From positions 434,001 to 498,000 of the forward strand of contig NZ_JBITMQ010000002.1 in NCBI RefSeq assembly GCF_044466355.1: DNA of 64,000 nucleotides, in the 5' to 3' direction. The notes under the pieces were generated by a model, which did not search any database, was not told where the DNA came from, and saw nothing but the letters and a program-made list of their open reading frames with translations. Origin of the DNA: Actinophytocola sp044466355. GTDB taxonomy: Bacteria; Actinomycetota; Actinomycetes; Mycobacteriales; Pseudonocardiaceae. This document shows positions 1 to 8,103 of this stretch, one piece after another; position 1 is the stretch's first letter; each line of letters starts with the position of its first letter. Made by a program: the position numbers and the translations under genes.

Positions 1-715
1 GCTCGTCGCCCGACGAGCGGCCGCGCAACCTGCGGTTGAACCACGGGACCACGTGCTCGCGGTAGAAGCGGGCCTCCTCCAGCACGCTCTTGCGGCCCGC
101 GGGTGCCGGTGCCACGACGTGCGCGGTGACGGGGTGGCCCAGCGTGGCGAGCACGCGCGACGCGACGCGGCGGTGCCCGTCCCCGTTGAGGTGCAGGCGG
201 TCCGCGGACCAGTAGCCCGCCTTGCGGATCTCCTGGTCGTTGAACATGTCCACGAAGTCGAGGCCGTGGCGGTCGGCGAGGTCGGCGACCGCCACGGTCA
301 GCTCCGTGCCCCGGCGGTGGATCATGCGGCCGAACGGCAGCCGGGCCGACGGGTCGGCGCCGCTCAGCAGGACCAGCCGCACGCCCGCGTCCGCGCAGCG
401 GCGGACGACGTGCTCGGTGAGCCGCACGAGCCGGGCCAGGTCGATGCCGGGGCGCATCATGTCGTTGCCGCCGCCGTTGAACGTGAGCAGCGTCGGCGCG
501 GGTGAGAGCGCGAGCGCCGCCTCGAGCTGGGTGGTCGCGATCGGTTCGAGCAGCCTGCCGCGGATCGCGAGGTTCGCGTACTGGACCGTCTCCCCGGTCG
601 CGCTCGCCAGCCCGGAGGCGACCAGGTCGGCCCACCCCCTGATCGCGCCGCCGGGCAGGTTGTCGCCGACGCCCTCGGTGAAGCTGTCCCCGATCGCCAC
701 GTAGCGCGTGGTCAC
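1..715 (-). CDS. SGNH/GDSL-family hydrolase (3' end cut by window)
   Basis: Probable cytoplasmic ester or acyl hydrolase of the SGNH family. The GTG start at 715 overlaps the TGA of the amidohydrolase upstream (shared GTGA), so the two are translationally coupled. Block I is GDSFTEG with the nucleophile Ser at residue 11, block III is GGND near 82-85, and block V is DRLH near 172-175, giving the Asp/His of the triad. No signal peptide is visible. The reading frame runs off the left edge after about 238 residues, and by then all catalytic blocks are present, so little is missing. The substrate cannot be told from sequence. Confidence 0.9.
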   Translation of the reverse strand, partial: MTTRYVAIGDSFTEGVGDNLPGGAIRGWADLVASGLASATGETVQYANLAIRGRLLEPIATTQLEAALALSPAPTLLTFNGGGNDMMRPGIDLARLVRLTEHVVRRCADAGVRLVLLSGADPSARLPFGRMIHRRGTELTVAVADLADRHGLDFVDMFNDQEIRKAGYWSADRLHLNGDGHRRVASRVLATLGHPVTAHVVAPAPAGRKSVLEEARFYREHVVPWFNRRLRGRSSGDE

Positions 716-1908
716 GACGCCACCCGGACGCCGGCCTGGATGACGGTGCGGCCCGGCCCCCACAGCACGGACGGGTCGCTGAACGGGTCGCCGTCGACGA
801 TCAGCAGGTCGGCGGCGGCGCCGACCCGCACGCGGCCGAGGTCGGGCCGGTTCAGGAGGTCCGCGTTGACCGACGTGGCCGAACGCAGCGCGTCGAGCAC
901 GCCGTCGACCTCGACCTGCAGCCGCAGCCCGTTGAGCTGTTCGTCCTCCAGCCCGCCCATCAGGTCGGTGCCGAACCCGACGCGGACCCCGGCCGCGCGG
1001 GCCAGCTCGATGGCCTTCGCGCCCGCCTCCAGCACCTCGCGGTTCTTCTCCAGACCGACCGCGGCCAGGCCGAACTCGGGGCCCCGCCGGGACATCGCGT
1101 CGTAGGTGGCGAGTGTCGGCACGAGGTACGCGCCGCGCTCGGCCATGAGCGCCGCCGTCTCGGCGTCCATGAGGTTGCCGTGCTCGATGGAGCGGACGCC
1201 GTTCTCGACCGAGTGGCGGATGGACTCCGGCGAGTAGGCGTGCGCCGCGACGTAGCTGCCGCGCCGGGCCGCCTCGTCGGTGACGGCGCGGATCTCCTCG
1301 GCCGAGTACTGCGGGACGCGGATCGGGTCGGCGAGCGACATCACGCCGCCGGAGGTCATCATCTTGATCGCGTGCGCGCCGCGCCGGAACCGGTCGCGCG
1401 CCGCGGCCCGTACGGCGTCGACGCCGTCGACGACCTCGGAGGTGAAGGCGTGGCACCCGCAGACGTCGGTGTCGACGCCACGGGGGTCGCCGTGCCCGCC
1501 GGTCTGGCTGAGCGCGGCGCCGGTGTAGAAGTAGCGCGGGGCGGCCACGGTGCCCTCGGCGATGGCGCGCGCGAGGCCGGGGTCGCCGCCCGCGACGTCA
1601 CGCACGGTGGTGAACCCGCGGTCCAGCGCCGCCTTGAGCCTGCGCGCGCCGGTCAGCGCGAGGTAGCTGAGCGGGCTGGACTCGATGGCGAGCATGTCGA
1701 GCGAGACCCCGTAGGCGTGGCAGTGGGCGTCGATCAGTCCGGGTAGGACGGTGCGGCCACGCGCGTCCACGACCTCGTCGGCGATCTTGTCGGCGCCGCC
1801 CCGGTCGCCGACCGCGACGATCCGGCCGTCCTCGACGTGCACCGGCCCGTCGACCAGCTCGGCCGACTCGCCGTCGAACACCGCCGCGTTGATGATCGCG
1901 AGGCTCAC
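712..1908 (-). CDS. metal-dependent amidohydrolase
   Basis: Amidohydrolase-superfamily enzyme of 398 residues, resembling imidazolonepropionase-like or Xaa-Pro peptidase-like members. The metal ligands are visible: HCH at residues 62-64, a probable carboxylated Lys182 in IKMMTSGG, His223 in AHAYSPES, His243 in EHGN and Asp315 in GFGTD. The GTG at 1908 is chosen because GGGAG lies just upstream and the protein then begins SLAIINAAVFDG, the usual N-terminal strand. The frame stays open upstream, but that would only add basic filler sequence. It heads a two-gene unit with the SGNH hydrolase, which suggests stepwise hydrolysis of a common substrate (inference). Confidence 0.88.
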   Translation of the reverse strand: MSLAIINAAVFDGESAELVDGPVHVEDGRIVAVGDRGGADKIADEVVDARGRTVLPGLIDAHCHAYGVSLDMLAIESSPLSYLALTGARRLKAALDRGFTTVRDVAGGDPGLARAIAEGTVAAPRYFYTGAALSQTGGHGDPRGVDTDVCGCHAFTSEVVDGVDAVRAAARDRFRRGAHAIKMMTSGGVMSLADPIRVPQYSAEEIRAVTDEAARRGSYVAAHAYSPESIRHSVENGVRSIEHGNLMDAETAALMAERGAYLVPTLATYDAMSRRGPEFGLAAVGLEKNREVLEAGAKAIELARAAGVRVGFGTDLMGGLEDEQLNGLRLQVEVDGVLDALRSATSVNADLLNRPDLGRVRVGAAADLLIVDGDPFSDPSVLWGPGRTVIQAGVRVAS

Positions 1909-2017
1909 CCTTGCTCCCTTCCGCCGTGACCTCAAGCACCGTACCCAGCCGAAACCGGAACCGAGTGGGCGCCTCGATCGTTGCTCGCACAACGTCCAGC
2001 CGACGAAAAGAGGCACT

Positions 2018-2749
2018 GTGGAGTTCGTCTACCCGCCGGTGATCGCCGCCTGCAAGACCATGTTCCGGGTTCTCGACCTGAAACTGGACGTGCGTGGCGC
2101 GGAACACATCCCGGCGTCCGGCGGCGCGGTGCTCGCCTGCACGCACGTCAGCTACCTGGACTTCATCTTCTGCGGCCTGGCGGGGCTGCCGTCGCGCCGC
2201 AAGACCCGCTTCATGGCCAAGGAACAGATCTTCCGGAACCGGATCGCGGGCCCGCTGATGCGTGGCATGCGCCACATCTCGGTGGACCGTTCGGCGGGCC
2301 AGGCGTCCTACCGCGAGGCGGTGACCAAGCTCAGGGCGGGCGAGGTGGTCGGCGTCTTCCCGGAGGCCACGATCAGCCGCTCGTTCACCGTGAAGGCGAT
2401 CAAGTCCGGCGCGGTCCGCATGGCCGCCGAGGCGGGCGTCCCGGTGATCCCGATGACGGTGTGGGGCAGCCAGCGCCTCTGGACGAAGGGCCGGCCCAAG
2501 AACCTCACGCAGCGTCACGTCCCGATCCTGATCCGCGCGGGCGCGCCGTTCCAGCCGACCCCGGACGACGACTCCGAGGTCCTCACCGCCGACCTGCGCA
2601 CGCGGATGTCGGCACTGCTCGACGAGGCACAGCGCGACTACCCGGAGAAGCCCGCGCCGGGCGCGTTCTGGTTGCCCGCGCACCTCGGTGGCAGCGCCCC
2701 CACCCCGGCGGAGGCCGAGTCCTCGGCGGCCGGGTCCACTTCGGACTGA
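2018..2749 (+). CDS. 1-acyl-sn-glycerol-3-phosphate acyltransferase (PlsC type)
   Basis: Lysophospholipid acyltransferase of 243 residues that would acylate lysophosphatidate or a related lysolipid at the membrane. The catalytic H-x4-D motif is HVSYLD (His43, Asp48). Motif III reads FPEATIS at 114-120 (Ala where Gly is common), preceded by the VDRS block near 89. The GTG at 2018 follows AAAAGAGG by five bases, and the upstream open frame is antisense to the amidohydrolase. It is divergent from the amidohydrolase and convergent with the methyltransferase. The length suits a soluble or monotopic PlsC-like protein, and the acyl acceptor is unknown. Confidence 0.88.
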   Translation: MEFVYPPVIAACKTMFRVLDLKLDVRGAEHIPASGGAVLACTHVSYLDFIFCGLAGLPSRRKTRFMAKEQIFRNRIAGPLMRGMRHISVDRSAGQASYREAVTKLRAGEVVGVFPEATISRSFTVKAIKSGAVRMAAEAGVPVIPMTVWGSQRLWTKGRPKNLTQRHVPILIRAGAPFQPTPDDDSEVLTADLRTRMSALLDEAQRDYPEKPAPGAFWLPAHLGGSAPTPAEAESSAAGSTSD

Positions 2750-2763
2750 CGGCCGCCGGTCAG
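2746..2763. terminator. hairpin at convergent gene ends
   Basis: CTGAC (2746-2750) and GTCAG (2759-2763) form a short stem that contains both facing stop codons, TGA of the acyltransferase and TGA of the methyltransferase. There is no U-run. A bidirectional terminator is plausible but weak. Confidence 0.35.
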
Positions 2764-3572
2764 GCCGGGTCCGCCGCGCGGACCGCGGTGAGCAGCAGCG
2801 TCGTGTAGGTCATGGTGAAACTCCCGCCGTGGGCGTCGAGCACGGCGCCGATGCCGGACAGCAGTTCGGAGAGCGTCTCGGCCGGGAAGCGGCTGTGGCC
2901 GCCGGAGGTCGGGACGACGTCGAGCCACTCTTCCTTGGTGTAGGGCCGTTCCCAGTCGAACCGGGACTCCTCGGGTTCCGCGAAGGCGCCGACCGCGCGG
3001 AGCCCGGCCGTGGCCTTGTCCACGAACACCGAGTGGCCGCCGCCCTGCCTGGCCGCGTCGAAGACGGGGAAGCCGGGCACGACGCGGCGGTAGACGTCGG
3101 CGAAGGCCGCGCTCAGGTCGGCGGGCGGGACGGCGACGTTCCAGAACAACGCGAGCACCCCGCCCGGGCGCAGCGCCTCGGCCGCCTTGGCCGCGCCCGC
3201 CACCGGGTCCACCCAGTGCCAGGTCTGACCGGCGGCGACGATGTCGAAGGTGCGGCCCGCGGTGTCCCACGACTCGAAGGGCGACACCTCGACGTCGATC
3301 CCGCCGCGCCGCGCAGGCCCGGCCATGCGTTCGTCGACCTCGACGCCGAGCACCGCGCAACCCGCAGCCCGGAACTGGCGGGTGGCGATGCCGGTGCCGC
3401 ACCCGACGTCGACCAGGTCCCGCCCGGGTGCGGCGGTGACGACGCGCTGGATCATGGCCTCGGGATAGCTGGGCCGGGTACGGTCGTAACGCTCGGCGTC
3501 CGCTCCGAACGACTCGGCCAGTTCCCGGGCCTGGTGTGATTCGCGGGTGGGTCCCGCAGCGGAAGTGGGCAT
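2760..3572 (-). CDS. class I SAM-dependent methyltransferase
   Basis: Small-molecule methyltransferase of 270 residues. Motif I is VDVGCGTGIA (54-63), followed by an acidic strand end (GVEVDE) and the motif LRPGGVLALFWN typical of UbiE/COQ5-like methyltransferases. It is divergent from a TetR gene. The ATG at 3572 lies inside the first of two palindromic operators, so repression would directly cover the start of the gene. No ribosome binding site is visible, so the message may be leaderless. The substrate is unknown. The arrangement suggests TetR-controlled inactivation or modification of a small molecule (inference). Confidence 0.85.
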   Translation of the reverse strand: MPTSAAGPTRESHQARELAESFGADAERYDRTRPSYPEAMIQRVVTAAPGRDLVDVGCGTGIATRQFRAAGCAVLGVEVDERMAGPARRGGIDVEVSPFESWDTAGRTFDIVAAGQTWHWVDPVAGAAKAAEALRPGGVLALFWNVAVPPADLSAAFADVYRRVVPGFPVFDAARQGGGHSVFVDKATAGLRAVGAFAEPEESRFDWERPYTKEEWLDVVPTSGGHSRFPAETLSELLSGIGAVLDAHGGSFTMTYTTLLLTAVRAADPA

Positions 3573-3600
3573 GCGCCCACTCTAGTGGGCACGCGCCCAC
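3565..3600. promoter_or_regulatory. tandem palindromic TetR operators
   Basis: Two 16-bp palindromes, GTGGGCATGCGCCCAC (3565-3580) and GTGGGCACGCGCCCAC (3585-3600), have centres exactly 20 bp apart between the methyltransferase and the tetR gene. The first overlaps the methyltransferase start codon. A tandem 10-bp repeat CTCGAACAAG follows at 3600-3619. The position and symmetry are those of an autoregulated TetR operator. Confidence 0.75.
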
Positions 3601-3631
3601 TCGAACAAGCTCGAACAAGGCGGGAGGCACG

Positions 3632-4219
3632 GTGCCGACAGGAGTGGCACTCCGCGAGGTACGCAGGCAGCTGTTCGACGCCGCGGAGCGGGTCCTGCTG
3701 CGCGACGGGCCCAGCGCGTTGACGAGCCGCGCGGTCACCACCGAGGCGGGCTGCGCGAAAGGCGTGCTGCACCGGCACTTCTCCGACTTCGACGCGTTCC
3801 TCGCCGAGCTGGTCCTGGACCGCATCGACCGCATGGACCCGCAGGCCGCCGCACTGCGCGAGGCCGCGGGCACGGGCACCGTCACCGTCAACCTCACCAC
3901 GGCGCTGACCGCGTTGTTCGAGTCGGTGGCGGTGCGACTGGTCAGCCTGATCACCGCCCGCGACGGTCTGCGAGCCCGCCTGCGCGAGACGATCCCCGCC
4001 GGCGTCCCGGTCCTGACCGAGGGCTCGGCGATGATCACCGCCTACCTGGCGGCGGAACGCGACCTGGGCCGCATCGCCGCGGACGCGGACCCGGAGATGC
4101 TCGCGTTCCCCCTGATCGGCACCACGCACCTGCTGTACGCGGGCCGCGAGGACGCCCCGCCCGACGACGGCGCGGTCGAACGCATCGTGACGACGATCGT
4201 CGGCGGCGCCCTGCGCTGA
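3632..4219 (+). CDS. TetR-family regulator
   Basis: Repressor of 195 residues. The N-terminal helix-turn-helix spans about residues 29-50 (TSRAVTTEAGCAKGVLHRHF), and a TetR ligand domain follows. The GTG at 3632 is preceded by GGGAGG. It is divergent from the methyltransferase gene, with two identical-type palindromes between them, so it most likely represses the methyltransferase and itself until a small ligand binds. The gene ends seven bases from the convergent DUF4383 gene. Confidence 0.88.
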   Translation: MPTGVALREVRRQLFDAAERVLLRDGPSALTSRAVTTEAGCAKGVLHRHFSDFDAFLAELVLDRIDRMDPQAAALREAAGTGTVTVNLTTALTALFESVAVRLVSLITARDGLRARLRETIPAGVPVLTEGSAMITAYLAAERDLGRIAADADPEMLAFPLIGTTHLLYAGREDAPPDDGAVERIVTTIVGGALR

Positions 4220-4230
4220 CCCCCCGTCAG
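4216..4230. terminator. hairpin over convergent stop codons
   Basis: CTGAC-CCCCC-GTCAG places the TGA of the TetR gene and the TGA of the DUF4383 gene within the two arms of a short stem. No U-run is present, so its role as a terminator is uncertain. Confidence 0.3.
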
Positions 4231-4727
4231 ACCCGCAGGAGCATGCCCGCCGGCACCCGGCCAGCGGCGGCCATGCGCGGCGTGCGCTGGTCGTCGCGGG
4301 TCGGTGGGCGGCTGCGGACCGGCCGCCTGCCGGGGTCCGCGTCGTCGCGGAAGTGCGCCACCTCGGGTGTGGTCCTGGCAGGCGCCTCGGCGGGCGCGCC
4401 GCCGGACAGCACCGCGATGCCGATCATGCTCGCGACGATCGACAGGTGGACGCCCACGTTCGCGGTGTGGAACGGGACGAGGGTCGGGTCGACGACCGCA
4501 CCGAACTGCCACAGCAGGAAGTACACGACACCGCCGCCGATGAGGAACACCTGCGCGCCCCGGCGGTCCCGGCTCAGCGCGAAGCCCACCAGGCCGAACG
4601 CCAGGTGGACGACGTTGTCCAGCACGCCGACCCCGGTGTCCAGAACGGCGGCCAGCACGAACAACCCGGCCACGACCAAGGTCGCGACCTGCCCCGGCTC
4701 ATGACGTGTGCGCTCGTACTCCCTCAT
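4227..4727 (-). CDS. DUF4383-type membrane protein
   Basis: Integral membrane protein of 166 residues with about four hydrophobic segments in the first 115 residues. The NVVHLAFGLVGFALSR segment is characteristic of DUF4383 proteins, which are common in actinomycetes and have no known function. The C-terminal 50 residues are hydrophilic, rich in Arg and Pro, and probably cytoplasmic. The ATG is preceded by GGGGAAGG. It stands alone: convergent with tetR downstream and divergent from the EEP hydrolase. Confidence 0.75.
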   Translation of the reverse strand: MREYERTRHEPGQVATLVVAGLFVLAAVLDTGVGVLDNVVHLAFGLVGFALSRDRRGAQVFLIGGGVVYFLLWQFGAVVDPTLVPFHTANVGVHLSIVASMIGIAVLSGGAPAEAPARTTPEVAHFRDDADPGRRPVRSRPPTRDDQRTPRMAAAGRVPAGMLLRV

Positions 4728-4859
4728 TCCCGCCTTCCCCTCTGCCGACGCGGCTGGGACGCCCCACCGGAGTGGTGCACCTACACCATGCCCCCGAAAC
4801 CCGTCGACGCGCGCGGCGACGCGCCGGTTCCCACCCGAAGATCAACGAATCCGGGTGAT

Positions 4860-4865
4860 TAGCAT
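4860..4865 (+). promoter_or_regulatory. -10 element of a leaderless transcript
   Basis: TAGCAT ends six bases before the GTG start of the EEP-family gene at 4872, and no Shine-Dalgarno sequence is present. Transcription would start at the initiation codon. The same hexamer position and spacer (cgccgc) occur before recQ at 55370. Confidence 0.6.
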
Positions 4866-4871
4866 CGCCGC

Positions 4872-5570
4872 GTGATCACGGTCGCGACCTGGAACCTGCT
4901 GCACCGCGTGCACGCCGAGAACTGGGACGAGGACGTACCGCGGCGGTGGCCGGACGAGGACGAGCGGATCGCCGCGATCACGGCCCGGCTCGCGGCGCGC
5001 ACCGAGACGGTCATCGCGTTGCAGGAGGTCAGCGGGGACCAGCTCGCGAGCCTGCGGGAGGGGCTGCCCGGCCGCACGTTCCTGTCCTTCCGGTACCCGC
5101 GCGTCCCCACACCGCGCACGGGCCGGGACCCGCTACGAGACCGCGGCGAGCACCTGGTGCTGCTGGTGGACGGTCCCGCGACGGCGGTCACCGAGGAGTC
5201 GTTCGCCGACGACAGGGGCAAGGGCGCGCTCGCCGCGACCGTCGGTGACCTGCTCGTGATCGCCACCCACGTCAGCGGCGACCGGCGCCGCACCGGCCAG
5301 CTGGCGCGCCTGGCCGAGCTGGCCGGGCCCGAGACCGTGCTGCTCGGCGACTTCAACACCACGCGGGGCACGATCACGGCCTGCCTCGGCGACGGGTTCA
5401 CGGTCGCCGGGTTCCCGGCCGACAGCCCGCCGACCCGCCCCGGCCCCGGCCGCGGGTTCATCGACCACGTGGTCACCCGCGGCGTCACCGCGGGCACGGC
5501 GACCGTGGCCGACTCCGGCGGCCTGTCGGACCACAACATCGTCCACGCCGGGATCACACCTCGAAGGTGA
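4872..5570 (+). CDS. endonuclease/exonuclease/phosphatase (EEP) family protein
   Basis: Mg-dependent phosphodiesterase of the EEP fold, 232 residues. All family motifs are visible: TWNL (Asn8), ALQEV (Glu52), THVS (His133), GDFN (Asp160, Asn162), IDHV (Asp198, His199) and LSDHNIV (Asp220, His221). It is compact, with no signal peptide or membrane segment, so it is probably cytoplasmic. It could be a nuclease, a sugar-nucleotide phosphodiesterase or a phosphatase, and sequence does not decide. It has its own leaderless-type promoter and no operon partner. Confidence 0.88.
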   Translation: MITVATWNLLHRVHAENWDEDVPRRWPDEDERIAAITARLAARTETVIALQEVSGDQLASLREGLPGRTFLSFRYPRVPTPRTGRDPLRDRGEHLVLLVDGPATAVTEESFADDRGKGALAATVGDLLVIATHVSGDRRRTGQLARLAELAGPETVLLGDFNTTRGTITACLGDGFTVAGFPADSPPTRPGPGRGFIDHVVTRGVTAGTATVADSGGLSDHNIVHAGITPRR

Positions 5571-5623
5571 GCAGGCTCGCGGGTCGTCCACTGTGGATGT
5601 AAGCACCCGACAGGGGGCGAGGC

Positions 5624-5642
5624 CCGGTCGACGGCCGACCGG
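5624..5642. terminator. stem-loop between convergent genes
   Basis: CCGGTCG-ACGGC-CGACCGG is a perfect 7-bp stem with a 5-base loop, midway between the convergent EEP gene and the membrane-anchored protein gene. A bidirectional terminator without a U-run is plausible. Confidence 0.4.
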
Positions 5643-5670
5643 TCACCGGAACCGATCGTCCCGGCCGCGC

Positions 5671-6222
5671 TCACGGCGTCGAGTGGGCGAGCATCACGTC
5701 GAGGGCCTCCCCCGCGTCCGGCCAGAGCCGCGTCGGCGCGGACGCGCGGACGAAGTACTCGCGGCCGTCGTGGCGCCAGTGCACCGACCGGACGTGCCTG
5801 CGGCCCTCCGCAGCGTCGTACTCGTACTCCCAGTCGACGGCCGGGGCGCCCCGCACGACCGTTCTCTCCAGACGCAACTGTGCGTAGCCGTCCCTGGCCT
5901 CGGCCAGTCGGCGGGCGCAGTCGGCGCGCTCCGCGTAGACGTCCTCGCGCGTGGGTGCCGCACTGCCGAACCACAGCCTGGTCGACGTGCCCGCCGGATC
6001 GTCCACCCGCAGCGCACCCGGTTCGGCCGCCGACGTGACCGGCCAGCCGGCCGGGACGTGGGCCGTCATCCCGTCGGGGCCCGCGACCCGCGTGAACCCG
6101 GCCGTGGGCGCGGCCGAGCGGGTGACGGCGGCCAGCACCGCGGCGCAGACCACCAGGTTGCCGACCGCGACCAGGACCGCGAGCACGCGGCTGCTGGGTC
6201 GTCGTCGTTCGTTGTCCGCCAA
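5671..6222 (-). CDS. membrane-anchored protein of unknown function
   Basis: I do not recognise a named family. With the TTG at 6222, which follows GGGGGA by about five bases, the product has 183 residues. It has a short basic N-terminus, one transmembrane helix at about 12-33, and an exported domain of about 150 residues. That domain holds HVPAGWPV, a mixed charged region and a WEYEYDAAEGRRHVRSVHW segment, which resembles small extracellular domains fused to single anchors in actinomycetes. A longer version from an ATG near 6270 is possible. It is divergent from another small membrane protein. Confidence 0.6.
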   Translation of the reverse strand: MADNERRRPSSRVLAVLVAVGNLVVCAAVLAAVTRSAAPTAGFTRVAGPDGMTAHVPAGWPVTSAAEPGALRVDDPAGTSTRLWFGSAAPTREDVYAERADCARRLAEARDGYAQLRLERTVVRGAPAVDWEYEYDAAEGRRHVRSVHWRHDGREYFVRASAPTRLWPDAGEALDVMLAHSTP

Positions 6223-6306
6223 CTGTCCCCCAGTTGATTCTCGCTTTCCCGCCACTCGCGTGGGTAGCATCCGCCTGTCCCCACGGCACCGCGAAAGGAA
6301 AACACG

Positions 6307-6756
6307 GTGTACGACGAGGCCGACCAGCACCGAATTGCCCTGGATATCCGCGCGGCCGCGTTCGCCGCGTTGAGCGTGACCCACGACGACCACGTGGAAA
6401 TCACCAGCGTGCGCCAGTTGCGGATCATCGAGGACGCGGCGCACCGCATTCTCGCCATGGGCCTCACGGACGAGACGGTCAACGACCTCGCGCGGTCGAT
6501 GCTCGACCGGGTGGCGTTCGCCAGGCGCTGGACGTGGGTCGATCTGCCCGTCGCCACCGCGTTGACGGTCGTGGCGCTGACCGTGGGAATCGGCGCCGCG
6601 GCGCTCGGCGGGACGGGTGGGAACATGGTTCTCGCGGTTGTCGGTGGGATTCTCGGCAGCGTGCTGCTGGGTATTGTGGTGCTCCGGCACCGTCGCGAGT
6701 ACTGGCGAATACGTGCCGAGCAGATCGCGCCGAAGATCCGGCACCACGGCGTGTAG
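6307..6756 (+). CDS. small two-helix membrane protein, unknown
   Basis: Product of 149 residues: a soluble helical N-terminal half (about 1-75, with IIEDAAHRILAMGL), two closely spaced hydrophobic helices (about 78-98 and 102-122) and a basic tail. The GTG at 6307 follows AAAGGAAAA. No family was recognised. The arrangement (cytosolic domain, helical hairpin, basic tail) and the divergent anchored protein suggest an envelope role, but this is inference. Confidence 0.6.
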   Translation: MYDEADQHRIALDIRAAAFAALSVTHDDHVEITSVRQLRIIEDAAHRILAMGLTDETVNDLARSMLDRVAFARRWTWVDLPVATALTVVALTVGIGAAALGGTGGNMVLAVVGGILGSVLLGIVVLRHRREYWRIRAEQIAPKIRHHGV

Positions 6757-6920
6757 GGTGCGATGCTACTCCGTGAAACCACGGTCGATTGCGTTAATTA
6801 GCCCGAATGCGCATGACAAATCAAGGACAATTCCCGGGGAACCGGAGCGATCAGTCCACAATGGATGATCAGCGCCCGCCCCGTGGACGCCGTGGTGATC
6901 ACCACTGGTAGAAGTACGCC

Positions 6921-7664
6921 GTGCGCGATTTCATCACCGGTGTCCGGTTCTTCGGGCGTGGACTGGGCATCATGCTCCAGTCTCCGCGACTGCTGCTGCT
7001 CGGCGCGTTGCCCGCCGTGCTGACCACGCTCCTGCTGACCGGCGGACTGGTCGCGCTCGTCATCTGGATCGACGACCTGGCCGCGCTGGTCACCCCGTTC
7101 GCGGACGACTGGGCGTCGACCTGGCGGACGGCCGTGCGGATCACGGCCGGTGTCCTGCTGTTCGGCGCCGCGCTCACGGTCGGTCTGATCAGCTTCTCCG
7201 CACTGACCCTCGCCATCGGCGCGCCGTTCTACGAGTCGATCGCGGAGAAGGTCGAGGACGACCTCGGGCTCGCACCCGGCGAGGACCTGCCGTTCTGGCG
7301 GGCACTCGGCCTCGGACTGCGCGGCGGCCTCGCACTGGTGGCGCGGTCGCTGTTGTTCACGATCCCACTGGTGATCGCCGGGTTCGTCCCCGTGCTCGGG
7401 CAGACCGTGGTGCCGGTGCTGCTAGCTCTGGTGACCGCGTGGTTCTTCGCGCTGGAATTGGTCGCGGTGGCGTACTACCGCCGCGGCATGACACTGAAGG
7501 AGCAACGCACGACGCTCGCCAGGCGTCGCGGGCTGGCGCTGGGACTGGGCCTGCCGTCGTCGCTGCTGTGCGCGATCCCGCTGGTGGCGATCGTCGTCAT
7601 GCCGATCGCGTTCACCGGTGGCGTGCTCGTCGCCCACGAGGCGCTCCGGAATGAACCCAAGTAG
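6921..7664 (+). CDS. EI24 / CysZ-like membrane protein
   Basis: Membrane protein of 247 residues with about five hydrophobic segments. The opening RDFITGVRFFGRGLGIML and the GAPFYESIAEKVED segment are characteristic of the EI24 domain family, which includes the sulfate transporter CysZ. The function of actinobacterial members is unproven. The hexamer TAGAAG lies six bases before the GTG, a near match to the leaderless promoters elsewhere in the window. The TPR gene follows after a short gap. Confidence 0.8.
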   Translation: MRDFITGVRFFGRGLGIMLQSPRLLLLGALPAVLTTLLLTGGLVALVIWIDDLAALVTPFADDWASTWRTAVRITAGVLLFGAALTVGLISFSALTLAIGAPFYESIAEKVEDDLGLAPGEDLPFWRALGLGLRGGLALVARSLLFTIPLVIAGFVPVLGQTVVPVLLALVTAWFFALELVAVAYYRRGMTLKEQRTTLARRRGLALGLGLPSSLLCAIPLVAIVVMPIAFTGGVLVAHEALRNEPK

Positions 7665-7685
7665 TTGAATGTTGAACCGCCCGTG

Positions 7686-8093
7686 ATGGACAACGTCAAC
7701 GAGTACCTGCCCAACGGTGAGGTCGCCCCCGACCGGTGGGTGACCGCGACCCACCTGTTCGAGGAGCCGCACGAGGAGACCACAGCCGAGCGCTGGGAGC
7801 GGGCGCTGCTGTTGTTCGACGCGAAGAACTACATCGACGCGGCGAAGCTGCTGGCGGACGTGGTGGCCGAGCACCCCGGCCAGACCGGGCCGAGGCTGCT
7901 GCTGGCGCGTGCGTACTTCCACTCGGCGCAGCTGCGGCGCGCGGAGGAGGAGCTGCGTGTCGTCGTCGACCGCGACCCGGCCGACCACTACGCGCACCTG
8001 CTTCTGGGACGCACGCTGGAGCGCCAGAGCAGGCACGACGAGGCCGCGCCCTGGCTGCGCCTGGCGGCCGCGTTCGCCGGGACCGCCCAGTAG
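7686..8093 (+). CDS. tetratricopeptide-repeat protein
   Basis: Short helical protein of 135 residues. After an unstructured N-terminal stretch (MDNVNEYLPNG) it carries two to three TPR units (about residues 40-130, with AKLLADVVAEHP, ARAYFHSAQLRRAEEEL and LGRTLERQSRHDEAAPWLRLA). It probably scaffolds a protein-protein contact. The ATG at 7686 is chosen over the upstream TTG, which would add only seven residues. A GTG directly before the ATG is equally possible. It follows the EI24 gene closely and may be co-transcribed. Confidence 0.75.
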   Translation: MDNVNEYLPNGEVAPDRWVTATHLFEEPHEETTAERWERALLLFDAKNYIDAAKLLADVVAEHPGQTGPRLLLARAYFHSAQLRRAEEELRVVVDRDPADHYAHLLLGRTLERQSRHDEAAPWLRLAAAFAGTAQ

Positions 8094-8096
8094 GGT
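8091..8096 (+). promoter_or_regulatory. -10 element of a leaderless transcript
   Basis: TAGGGT overlaps the TAG stop of the TPR gene and lies seven bases before the GTG of the acetyltransferase at 8104, with no ribosome binding site. The same TAGGGT with a 7-base gap recurs at 40747. Confidence 0.5.
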
Positions 8097-8103
8097 GCCG
8101 ACC

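Noticed and set aside
53..704. Plus-strand open frames at the left edge
   Set aside because: They lie opposite the SGNH hydrolase, which has all catalytic blocks, and show no domain of their own.
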